Below, piece by piece: positions 32,836 through 40,283 of a stretch of 64,000 bases of DNA (position 1 is its first letter; each line of letters opens with the position of its first letter). The notes under the pieces were generated by a model. That model was given only the letters and a program-made list of their open reading frames with translations, was not told where the DNA came from and did no database searches. The stretch is from Methylocystis sp. Sn-Cys (GTDB taxonomy: Bacteria > Pseudomonadota > Alphaproteobacteria > Rhizobiales > Beijerinckiaceae), in NCBI RefSeq assembly GCF_016745395.1, contig NZ_JAERVJ010000004.1, forward strand, positions 114,369-178,368, written 5' to 3'. The translations under genes and the position numbers were made by a program.

Positions 32836-33819
32836 TTGCCGAATTCCATTGTTCTCGGGACCGGTTCCTATGCGCCCGAGCGCGTCCTCTCCAACGCCGA
32901 TCTGGAGAAGATGGTCGCCACCAACAGCGAGTGGATCGTCAGCCGCACGGGCATAAAGGAGCGGCATATCGCCGCCGATCACGAGGCGACCTCCGACCTC
33001 GCCGCGGCGGCCGCACGCAAGGCGCTGGATTTTGCGGGCGTGAGCGCGGCGGAAGTCGATATGATCGTCGTCGGCACGGTGACCGGCGACACGCCGACGC
33101 CCTCTTGCGCCGCTTATGTTCAGGAGCTGCTCGGCGCGCGCAACGCTTTCTGTTTCGACGTCGCCGCCGCCTGCGCGGGCTCGCTCTACGGCCTCACCAT
33201 CGCCGATCAGTTCATCCGCACCGGCATGGTCAAGCGGGCGCTCGTCATCGGCGCCGAGACCTTGAGCCGCTACGTGGACTGGACCAACCGCGAGACCTGC
33301 GTGCTCTTTGGCGACGCGGCGGGCGCGATCCTGCTCGGCGCGACGGAGGAGGAGGGGCACGGCCTGTTGGCGGCGACGCTCCGCACGGACGGTTCTTTGA
33401 CGAAAATCCTCGGCATCCCTGGCGGCGGCAGCCGTTTGCCGCTGTCGGAAGAGATGCTGACGACCAAAGACAGCAAGATCAAAATGCGCGGCCGCGAGGT
33501 CTATCGGGTCGCGACAAGGCTGCTGCCCGAGGTGGTGGCGGAGACCCTGGCCAAGGCGGGACTTTCGGCCGATGACGTGACCCACGTCATCGCGCATCAG
33601 GCCAATCAGCGCATCATCGAGTCCGCGCTCGACAATCTCGGCGTGCCCCGCGACAAATGCTGGATCAATATTGACCGCTTCGGCAATACGTCGAGCGCCT
33701 CCATGCCGATCACGCTGGACGAGGCCAATCGCGCCGGCAAGCTGAAGAAGGGCGACATCATCGCCATGATGGCCATCGGCGCCGGCATGACCTGGGGCGG
33801 CGCCGTTCTGCGGTGGTGA
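32836..33819 (+). CDS. fabH: 3-oxoacyl-[acyl-carrier-protein] synthase III
   Basis: This 327-residue thiolase-fold enzyme condenses acetyl-CoA with malonyl-ACP to start fatty acid synthesis. The catalytic Cys lies in DVAAACAGSLYGL, the His in VIAHQANQRII, and the Asn in RFGNTSSASMPI, all intact. The start is TTG (MPNSIVLGTGSYAPERVL) after AGAAAGACC. plsX and ihfA, the usual partners in the order, are absent, so this could be a second KASIII copy or a relocated gene. Confidence 0.93.
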   Translation: MPNSIVLGTGSYAPERVLSNADLEKMVATNSEWIVSRTGIKERHIAADHEATSDLAAAAARKALDFAGVSAAEVDMIVVGTVTGDTPTPSCAAYVQELLGARNAFCFDVAAACAGSLYGLTIADQFIRTGMVKRALVIGAETLSRYVDWTNRETCVLFGDAAGAILLGATEEEGHGLLAATLRTDGSLTKILGIPGGGSRLPLSEEMLTTKDSKIKMRGREVYRVATRLLPEVVAETLAKAGLSADDVTHVIAHQANQRIIESALDNLGVPRDKCWINIDRFGNTSSASMPITLDEANRAGKLKKGDIIAMMAIGAGMTWGGAVLRW

Positions 33820-33844
33820 TACGAAATCCGCTTGATTGGTTCGC

Positions 33845-33950
33845 TGTCATTCCCGACGCTCGCAAAGCGAGCGATCGGGAATCCAGAGCAAAACCGGCGC
33901 TTTTGTGGCTCTGGATTCCCGGTCGGGCTTTCAGCCCGCCGGGAATGACA
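33845..33950 (+). repeat. family A palindrome, complete
   Basis: Left hairpin tcattcccgacgctcgc/gcgagcgatcgggaatcc, centre agagcaaaacc..ttgtggctct, right hairpin ggattcccggtcgggctttc/agcccgccgggaatgaca. This is the clearest A copy. Confidence 0.9.
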
Positions 33951-33982
33951 CATCCCATGCGAGCGGAAGTGGTATGAGAAGG

Positions 33983-34084
33983 CTCAGGCAGGCGGACTTT
34001 GCGTCCGCCCGCCCTCGAAGGGCCATACGGCGATACGCCGCCGCAACGCGGCCCCCGTAACATCTAGGCGCGCGCCTGCCTGAG
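33983..34084 (+). repeat. 102-bp long palindrome upstream of ftsY (family E)
   Basis: Outer arms CTCAGGCAGGCG and CGCCTGCCTGAG are perfect 12-bp inverted repeats. Inside are ggcggactttgcgtccgcc and ggccatacggcgatacgccg-type hairpins. It begins 33 bp after a family A copy. No second full copy is seen in the window. Confidence 0.75.
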
Positions 34085-34201
34085 AAAAGCGTGGCGCGAC
34101 AATAATTTGATAGCGAAGTTTTGCGTAACGGCGCATTCCGTGCGCGTCCTGCTGGCCCTTTATGCCCGACTGGTGTAGGCATTTCGTCAATCGAGGGACG
34201 C

Positions 34202-35278
34202 ATGAGCACGGACGCAGACGGGTCTAAAAAGCGTGGCATGTTCGCCCGCCTCTTCGGCAGGGGCGGCGCGGAGCCGGCGGCGGAGGCGCCCGAGGCGCCG
34301 GTCGAGGAGACGCCGGAGGAACCGCCAAAGCGCTCCTGGTGGCAGCGGCTCACCGGCGGCCTTTCGCGAACCTCGCAGGCGATCAGCCAGGGCGTCACGG
34401 ACATCTTCACCAAGCGCAAGCTCGACGCGCTCAAGCTCGAAGAGCTGGAGGATGTGCTGCTGCGCGCCGACCTTGGCGTCGGCGCCACCTCGCGCATCAT
34501 CGACGCCGTCGGCAAGGCGCGCTACGAGAAGGACATCGCCCCCGAAGAGGTGCGCGCCATTCTCGCGCGCGAGGTGGAGGCGGTTCTCACGCCCGTCGCC
34601 CAGCCCCTGGAGATCGACGAGACCAAGAAGCCTTTCGTTTTCCTGGTCGTGGGCGTCAATGGCTCGGGCAAGACGACGACCATCGCCAAGCTCGCCGCGA
34701 AATGGCGGGGCGAGGGCAAGAAGGTGGTGCTCGCGGCGGGCGATACGTTCCGCGCCGCCGCCGTCGACCAGCTCAAGATTTGGGGCGACCGGCTCGGGGC
34801 CGAGGTTGTCGCGGGCAAGGAGGGGGCGGACGCGGCCGGCCTCGCCTTCGACGCCATCAAGCGCGCCCGCGAGATAGACGCCGACATTCTCCTGATGGAC
34901 ACCGCGGGACGCCTGCAAAATCGTGCCGAGCTGATGGCCGAGCTTGAAAAAATTGTCCGGGTCATGAAAAAAGCCGACCCGGAGACCCCACATTCGGTAT
35001 TGCTGGTGCTCGACGCCACCGTGGGTCAGAACGCGCTCCAGCAGGTCGAGATTTTCGGCCGTGTGGCGGGCGTCACCGGCCTCGTGATGACCAAGCTCGA
35101 CGGCACGGCGCGCGGCGGCATATTGGTGGCGATCGCCGAGGCTCATGGTCTGCCGATCCACTTCATCGGCGTCGGCGAAGGCCAGGACGACCTCGAGCCC
35201 TTCACCGCCCGCGATTTCGCCCGCGCGATCGCCGGCCTGAATGAGGAAGACGCGCCGGAGGCGGCGCCGGAAAGCTGA
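34202..35278 (+). CDS. ftsY: signal recognition particle receptor FtsY
   Basis: This 358-residue SRP GTPase receptor delivers ribosome-nascent-chain complexes to the membrane. A short acidic, Pro/Glu-rich A region (about 20-45) precedes the N domain and the G domain with VGVNGSGKTTTIAKLA (P-loop), DTFRAAAVDQL, DTAGRLQNRAELMAEL and TKLDGTARGG. The frame is open upstream, but the ATG at 34202 follows GAGGGACGC. yciB follows after five bases, a common pairing in the order. Confidence 0.95.
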   Translation: MSTDADGSKKRGMFARLFGRGGAEPAAEAPEAPVEETPEEPPKRSWWQRLTGGLSRTSQAISQGVTDIFTKRKLDALKLEELEDVLLRADLGVGATSRIIDAVGKARYEKDIAPEEVRAILAREVEAVLTPVAQPLEIDETKKPFVFLVVGVNGSGKTTTIAKLAAKWRGEGKKVVLAAGDTFRAAAVDQLKIWGDRLGAEVVAGKEGADAAGLAFDAIKRAREIDADILLMDTAGRLQNRAELMAELEKIVRVMKKADPETPHSVLLVLDATVGQNALQQVEIFGRVAGVTGLVMTKLDGTARGGILVAIAEAHGLPIHFIGVGEGQDDLEPFTARDFARAIAGLNEEDAPEAAPES

Positions 35279-35283
35279 TAGGG

Positions 35284-35916
35284 ATGACGCAGGAAACGAC
35301 GACCGCGCCCGGCCTCGAACGGCCGGCGGCTCCAAAGAAGAAGCTCGACCCGAGATTGAAAGTCGCCCTCGAGCTTGGGCCTCTCATCATCTTCTTCATC
35401 GTCAACAGCAAGTTCGGCATCTTCTACGCCACCGGCGTGCTGATGGTCGGCGTGCTGGTGACGCTCGCCGTCTCCTGGTCGGTGACGCGCCATCTACCGG
35501 CCATGCCGGTCGTGACGGCGCTATTGGTTTTGGTCTTCGGCGGGCTGACGGTCTTTCTGCAGAACGAAACCTTCATCAAGCTGAAGGTGACGATCCTTTA
35601 TTCGATGTTCGGCGCGACGCTGATCGGCGCCCTTTACTTCGGCAAGCTCTTGCTGCCGATCGTTTTCGACATGGCGATCCATATCGACGACGCAGGATGG
35701 CGCAAGCTCACCTGGCGCTGGGGCTTCTTCTTCTTCTTCCTGGCCGGCCTCAACGAGGTGGTGCGGCGCGTGGTCACCACGGACGAGTGGGTGAACTTCA
35801 AGGTCTTCGGCATTCTCCCGCTGACGATCCTCTTCGCGATCTCCCAGGCGCCGTTGATCATGAAGCACCAGATACCGGAGGAAGAGGATAATCCGGAATC
35901 TGAATCGCATTTCTAG
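35284..35916 (+). CDS. yciB: septation/intracellular membrane protein YciB (IspZ)
   Basis: This 210-residue polytopic membrane protein has about five hydrophobic segments from ELGPLIIFFIVNSKFGIFYA onward. The motifs WRKLTWRWGFFFFFLAGLNE and WVNFKVFGILPLTILFA are typical of the IspZ/YciB family, which affects cell-envelope integrity and division. The N-terminal tail is Pro/Lys rich. It begins five bases after ftsY and is surely in the same transcript. Confidence 0.93.
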   Translation: MTQETTTAPGLERPAAPKKKLDPRLKVALELGPLIIFFIVNSKFGIFYATGVLMVGVLVTLAVSWSVTRHLPAMPVVTALLVLVFGGLTVFLQNETFIKLKVTILYSMFGATLIGALYFGKLLLPIVFDMAIHIDDAGWRKLTWRWGFFFFFLAGLNEVVRRVVTTDEWVNFKVFGILPLTILFAISQAPLIMKHQIPEEEDNPESESHF

Positions 35917-35949
35917 ACCCGCACTGGCCTTCTTTCCGCTCGAACGGCT

Positions 35950-36050
35950 CGGATCTGGCGGGCTGAAAGCCCGACCGGGAATCTAGAGTCACAAAACGCT
36001 GGTTTTGCTCTGGATTCCCGATCGCTCGCTGCGCGAGCGTCGGGAATGAC
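35950..36050 (+). repeat. family A palindrome, reversed orientation
   Basis: tggcgggctgaaagcccgac/cgggaatctagag and gctctggattcccgatcgct/gcgagcgtcgggaatgaca are the two arms. It lies downstream of yciB. Confidence 0.85.
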
Positions 36051-36255
36051 AGCTCACCCAGCCAAGCGGGCTCCGCCTAAACCCATTTTTCATCATTAAT
36101 ATTCACCTGCACCTAACCAAGTAATGGTTGACGTTTTCTCATTGATAACCACGAGAACTGGTTAGTATTTACCGTAAAATTTGACGCTATATCATCATGA
36201 CCATCGCCAATCGCGTCATTCGAAAAGCAATGGCGCGCTCGCAATGGTTTTTGTC
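36051..36255. other. A/T-rich promoter region of the L,D-transpeptidase gene
   Basis: The stretch 36090-36190 is markedly A/T rich. CTAACCA (36113-36119) and TGGTTAG (36159-36165) form inverted arms around TTGACG (about 36128) and a smaller AACCA/TGGTT repeat. Operator function is a guess. Confidence 0.35.
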
Positions 36256-36978
36256 ATGCGTAAACGCACCGTCTTTCTTAGCTGCGCGGCTTCGGTCGCG
36301 TCTGCCGCGCTTCTCGTCATCCCGGCTCGGGCCAATCCGGTTGTCACGGCCGCGCCGCCCGTTCCCGGTTATTATTACCAGGAGCAGAGCCCGCTCGGCG
36401 GTGGGCTCATCGAGGCGCTGGTCGGCGACGAGCCGAGGCCAGCGCGCTACGCCGCGCCGCCGGCGGCCTACCCCAATCCTCGCACGCAAACGGCCGCCTA
36501 CGCGCCGCAGTCCGTCGAAATGGAGCGCGCCGCCGACCCGAGATATATGCGGGCAGACGTCGAATATGCGGGCGGCGAGGCGCCCGGCACCATCGTCGTC
36601 GATACGTCGAACAAGTTTCTCTATCTCGTTCACGGCCGCGGCCACGCCACGCGCTATGGCATCGGCGTGGGCCGGCCGGGCTTCGAATGGTCGGGCGTGA
36701 AGACCATCAGCCGCAAGGCCGAATGGCCCGATTGGACGCCGCCGGCCGAGATGCTCGCCCGCCGCCCCGATCTGCCGCGGCATATGGCGGGCGGTCCGGC
36801 CAATCCGCTCGGCGCCCGCGCGCTCTACCTTGGCTCGTCGCTCTACCGCATTCACGGCACCAATGAGCCGCATACGATCGGTCAGAATGTCTCGTCCGGC
36901 TGCATCCGCATGATGAACGACGATGTGGTCGATCTTTATAATCGCGTGGGCGTGGGCGCGCGGGTGGTCGTCCGCTGA
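36256..36978 (+). CDS. L,D-transpeptidase (ErfK/YbiS/YcfS family), exported
   Basis: This 240-residue periplasmic enzyme has a signal peptide ending near VIPARA. A Pro/Ala-rich linker follows, then the YkuD domain: IVVDTSNKFLYLVHGRG at its start and the catalytic IHGTNEPHTIGQNVSSGCIR (HGT..SSGCIRM with the active Cys). It would form 3-3 peptidoglycan crosslinks or attach proteins to peptidoglycan. In-frame ATGs upstream (36244 and others) are possible; the one at 36256 gives the cleanest signal peptide. Confidence 0.88.
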   Translation: MRKRTVFLSCAASVASAALLVIPARANPVVTAAPPVPGYYYQEQSPLGGGLIEALVGDEPRPARYAAPPAAYPNPRTQTAAYAPQSVEMERAADPRYMRADVEYAGGEAPGTIVVDTSNKFLYLVHGRGHATRYGIGVGRPGFEWSGVKTISRKAEWPDWTPPAEMLARRPDLPRHMAGGPANPLGARALYLGSSLYRIHGTNEPHTIGQNVSSGCIRMMNDDVVDLYNRVGVGARVVVR

Positions 36979-37047
36979 GCGCTCACGGTTGCAATCGCAG
37001 GCGCTTCGGGCGATAGCTCGGAGCGTCATTGACCAAGAGTCGCCGCC

Positions 37048-37191
37048 TTGCCGAGCCTCATCCGCTTTCTCGTGATCGTCGCCGCCCTCGTCGCGCTGGT
37101 CTATGGCGCGATGGTCGCGGTCGTTTCCTTTGTCACGCCGCAGCCGCGCGAGATGAGCTATACGATCCCGGCGCAGCGCCTGAACAAATAG
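37048..37191 (+). CDS. small single-helix membrane protein upstream of xerD
   Basis: A TTG at 37048 opens a 47-codon frame: PSLIRFLVIVAALVALVYGA gives one N-terminal membrane helix, and a periplasmic tail rich in Pro (TPQPREMSYTIPAQRLNK) follows. This layout, ending in a short basic C-terminus just before a xerD-type recombinase, recurs in Hyphomicrobiales in my recollection. Function is unknown. It ends 10 bases before xerD and is probably co-transcribed. Confidence 0.6.
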   Translation: MPSLIRFLVIVAALVALVYGAMVAVVSFVTPQPREMSYTIPAQRLNK

Positions 37192-37201
37192 GCTTGCGCC
37201 C

Positions 37202-38161
37202 ATGAGCGCTCCCGCCGCCGCGCTTTTGCTCGACGCCTTTCTCGATATGCAGGCGGCCGAACGCGGCGCGGCGCACAACACGCTGGACGCCTATCGGCGC
37301 GATTTGACCGACTATATCGATTTTCTGCGCGCCCAGGGCCGGGGTCCGGTCGGCGCCACCATCGAGGATCTGCGGGCCTATCTTGTTGAACTCGACACGC
37401 GCGGCATGGCGCGCGCCACAGTGGCGCGGCGGCGCTCGGCGGTGCGGCAGTTTCACAAATTCCTCTACGTCGACCGCCATCGTAGCGACGATCCGGCCGC
37501 CGCACTGGAAGGCCCCCGGCTGGTGCGCAGCGCGCCGGGGGTGATGTCGGTCGATGAGGTCGACCGCCTGCTCGCCACGGCGCGCGAGGGGTTGGACGAT
37601 GAAAAGCGTCCCCTGCGCGAGCGATTGCGCGCCGCGCGGCTCTACGCGCTTCTGGAGACGCTTTACGCCACGGGGCTGCGCGTCTCGGAGCTGGTGTCGC
37701 TGCCTAAAAGCGCGGCGCGGGCGCGCGATCCCTTCGTCACGATCAAGGGCAAGGGCGGGCGCGAACGGCTGGCGCCCTTGACGGAACGCGCCAAGCGCGC
37801 GCTCGTCGATTACCGCAAGCTCATCGAGGCGGTTTCGCCGGAGCTTGCGCAGGGGCCTTTCCTCTTTCCCGCCGACAGCGACAGCGGTCATCTCACCCGG
37901 CAGGCTTTCGCGCGCGAGCTGAAGACGCTCGGCGTCGCGGCCGGATTATCCGCGGCGCAGGTCCATCCGCATGCGCTACGCCATGCCTTCGCCAGCCATC
38001 TATTACAGAACGGCGCGGATCTGCGCGTGGTGCAGGAGCTGCTCGGCCACGCTGATATTGCGACGACGCAAATTTATACGCATGTGCTCGACGAAAGAAT
38101 GCGGGCCATGGTTCGCGACCTGCATCCGCTCACGGATGAGTCTCGTTCGGAGCAAGGGTAG
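37202..38161 (+). CDS. xerD: tyrosine recombinase XerD
   Basis: This 319-residue site-specific recombinase resolves chromosome dimers at dif with XerC. The N-terminal SAM-like domain starts AFLDMQAAERGAAHNTLDAY. Catalytic residues are visible: Arg in TGLRVSELVSL, Lys in KGKGGRERLAPL, HxxR in HPHALRHAFASHLL, His in LLGHADIATTQ, and the nucleophile Tyr in IYTHV. Length is that of chromosomal XerC/D rather than phage integrases. It follows the 47-residue membrane protein. Confidence 0.9.
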   Translation: MSAPAAALLLDAFLDMQAAERGAAHNTLDAYRRDLTDYIDFLRAQGRGPVGATIEDLRAYLVELDTRGMARATVARRRSAVRQFHKFLYVDRHRSDDPAAALEGPRLVRSAPGVMSVDEVDRLLATAREGLDDEKRPLRERLRAARLYALLETLYATGLRVSELVSLPKSAARARDPFVTIKGKGGRERLAPLTERAKRALVDYRKLIEAVSPELAQGPFLFPADSDSGHLTRQAFARELKTLGVAAGLSAAQVHPHALRHAFASHLLQNGADLRVVQELLGHADIATTQIYTHVLDERMRAMVRDLHPLTDESRSEQG

Positions 38162-38324
38162 ATTCGTCAGCTTTGTTGGTAAGACGAATGGCCGAGAAGC
38201 ATAGTCACGCTTGGCGCCGCTTCTCGGTCCAATTGTCGTCAGCCCATTTTTTATTGTGGTAAGGCTTCTGTTAACGTAAGGTCGCCGCAAGCTAATATTA
38301 TGGCTCAGCTTCAGAGGGACGGAA

Positions 38325-38915
38325 ATGGCTGCCAACGCGATCGCCGGTTTCAGGCCGGAGCAGGAGAACGTCGTCTATATCGGCGCTGGCGTGACGGTGA
38401 AGGGCGCGTTCTCCGTTCCTGATCTGCTCGTCGTCGACGGCGTGGTCGAGGGCGACGTCACGGCGCGCGGCGTCGTCGTCGGACGATCGGGCGTGATCCG
38501 CGGCCATCTCGTGGCCGAAGAGGCCGACGTCAGCGGCTCGATCAGCGACCACGTGGAAATCTCCGAGCTTCTCACCGTCCGTTCGACCGGCCGCGTCGAG
38601 GGGCGGGTGATCTATCGGGAGATGGAGCTGGAGAAGGGCGCCGTCGTCACCGGCGATCTTTCCGCCACCAGCGAGGAGCGCGCCGGCGCAAGGCCCGCGC
38701 CCGCCGCCAAGATCGTTCCACAGCTTCGCGAAGAGCGCGCCGAGCCGGCGCCGGTTGCGCCCAAGATCGGGAGGACGAGCGCTTCCCTCGATCGGCTGAG
38801 CGAGGCCGCGCGCGCCGCCCGAAAGAGCGCCGCGAAAACCGTCGCGAGCGAGATCATCGCGGAGCGCCGCAATGTGCTGCGCACGCCGATGTCGAGCCGC
38901 AAAGGCCGGGCGTGA
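38325..38915 (+). CDS. bactofilin (polymer-forming cytoskeletal protein)
   Basis: This 196-residue protein has a central beta-helical bactofilin domain (about 15-115) with the repeating hydrophobic pattern VYIGAGVTVKGAF, LLVVDGVVEGDV, GVIRGHLVAEEADVSGSI and VTGDLSA. A positively charged, disordered C-terminal tail follows. Bactofilins assemble into filaments that localise envelope enzymes; L,D-transpeptidases encoded nearby could be clients, but that is inference. The ATG follows GGGACGGAA. Confidence 0.92.
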   Translation: MAANAIAGFRPEQENVVYIGAGVTVKGAFSVPDLLVVDGVVEGDVTARGVVVGRSGVIRGHLVAEEADVSGSISDHVEISELLTVRSTGRVEGRVIYREMELEKGAVVTGDLSATSEERAGARPAPAAKIVPQLREERAEPAPVAPKIGRTSASLDRLSEAARAARKSAAKTVASEIIAERRNVLRTPMSSRKGRA

Positions 38916-38978
38916 TTTTCGCTCGCTCGCCAGGATGAGGCCTAATACCATTTCCGTTTGAACGGCTCGTATCGGGGC

Positions 38979-39130
38979 ATGTCATTCCCCGGGCTGAAAG
39001 CCGACCGGGAATCCAGAGCCACAACGGCGCTGGTCTTGCTCAGAGTCCGTCATTGCGAGCGAAGCGAAGCAATCCAGGGCAGTGATGCGGCCCTGGATTG
39101 CTTCGTCGGCTCCGCCTCCTCGCAATGACG
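38979..39130 (+). repeat. composite repeat: family A left half joined to family B
   Basis: tcattccccgggctgaaagc/gaccgggaatccagagcc is an A arm. From about 39049 a B element (tcattgcgagcgaagcgaag ... ctcctcgcaatgacgg) follows. Confidence 0.85.
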
Positions 39131-39179
39131 GCGAGCCAACCAAGCGGATCTCGTATAAGCGATTGTTGTAAAATTCCTT

Positions 39180-39225
39180 CATGCTGAGGAGCCTGCGCAG
39201 CAGGCGTCTCGAAGCACGAGGGGCG
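39180..39225 (+). repeat. family C palindrome, single inverted unit
   Basis: tcatgctgaggagcctgcgc and gcaggcgtctcgaagcacga form the arms. It precedes the ku gene; the region between (39226-39359) should contain the ku-ligD promoter. Confidence 0.85.
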
Positions 39226-39359
39226 TCAACGCCACTTTGTCACTGATATGCGCTCGCTCCAGTGCGGGCGTTTTCATTTGGCGTCCGCGAAGCCTCTGCG
39301 CATTGCGCCGCGGCGCCTTATCTAATGGCCATCCCAAACTGCGCGTGCAGGAGCGAGTG

Positions 39360-40283
39360 ATGGCCGAGTCGGCGCGCACATTCTGGAAGGGCTATCTGCG
39401 TCTGGCCCTTGTTTCCATTCCCGTCCGGCTGGTGGCGGCGGAAAAGGCCGAGTCGGAAATCCGCTTCCATCAGGTCGACCGCAACTCCAAGCAACGCATC
39501 CGCTACCTGAAGGTCGCGCCCGGCAAAGGCGAGGTCAAGAAGGAGGACATCGTCCTCGGTTACGAGGTCGAGCCGGGAAATTACGTCTTCATGGAAGACG
39601 AGGAGCTCGACTCGCTCAAGCTCTCCACCCGCCATACGATCGACCTCCTGCAATTCGTCGACGCGGAGGAGATCGAGCCGCTCTATTTCAACCGGCCTTA
39701 CTATGTTCTGCCGGACGGCGAAGTCGCAGAAGAGGGTTATCGCGTACTGCGCGACGCGCTGTGGGCCAAGCATAAGGTCGGCATCGGCCAGCTCACCTTG
39801 CGCGGACGGGAGCATCTCGTCGCTTTGTTCCCGATGGGCGAAGGGCAGGGGCTCGTGCTCGATACGCTGCGCTACGACAGCGAGCTGAAAAACGCGGACG
39901 ACATCTTCTCCACGATCGGCCGCGAGAAGCCGCGCGAAGATATGGTGCAGATGGCCGAGGATTTGATCGAACGGCGCAGCGAGCCTTTCGATCCGGCGAA
40001 ATTCCGCAACCACTATGCCGAAGCCTTGCGCGAGCTGGTGAAGGCAAAGCTCGGGCGCGGCGAGACCGTGCCGGTCGAGGAGCAGGTCGAGCCCGGCGCC
40101 AAGGTGCTCGATTTCATGGAGGCGCTGAAACGCTCGGTCGCCGCAAGCGGGGGCGGCGGTGGCGAGGCGCCGCCGGAGCCGCCGAAGAAGGGCAAGCGGC
40201 CGTCCGCCCCACCCGCGAAGAAAGCCCCGGCCGCGAAATCCTCCAAGGCTGCGAAGGCGCCGGCGCGGCGCCGGGCCGGATAA
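39360..40283 (+). CDS. ku: Ku protein, non-homologous end joining
   Basis: This 307-residue homodimeric DNA-end-binding protein begins ARTFWKGYLRLALVSIPVRL and has the bacterial Ku core beta-barrel through about residue 260. It ends in a long Lys/Ala/Pro-rich basic tail (PPKKGKRPSAPPAKKAPA) like the DNA-binding extensions of some rhizobial Ku proteins. The frame is open upstream, but the ATG at 39360 follows AGGAG. The stop TAA directly abuts the ligD ATG, so the two repair genes form one operon. Confidence 0.95.
   Translation: MAESARTFWKGYLRLALVSIPVRLVAAEKAESEIRFHQVDRNSKQRIRYLKVAPGKGEVKKEDIVLGYEVEPGNYVFMEDEELDSLKLSTRHTIDLLQFVDAEEIEPLYFNRPYYVLPDGEVAEEGYRVLRDALWAKHKVGIGQLTLRGREHLVALFPMGEGQGLVLDTLRYDSELKNADDIFSTIGREKPREDMVQMAEDLIERRSEPFDPAKFRNHYAEALRELVKAKLGRGETVPVEEQVEPGAKVLDFMEALKRSVAASGGGGGEAPPEPPKKGKRPSAPPAKKAPAAKSSKAAKAPARRRAG

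Noticed and set aside
37202-38161. Phage or island integrase instead of XerD
   Set aside because: Length, motif spacing and the chromosomal context without att repeats or phage genes fit the housekeeping recombinase.
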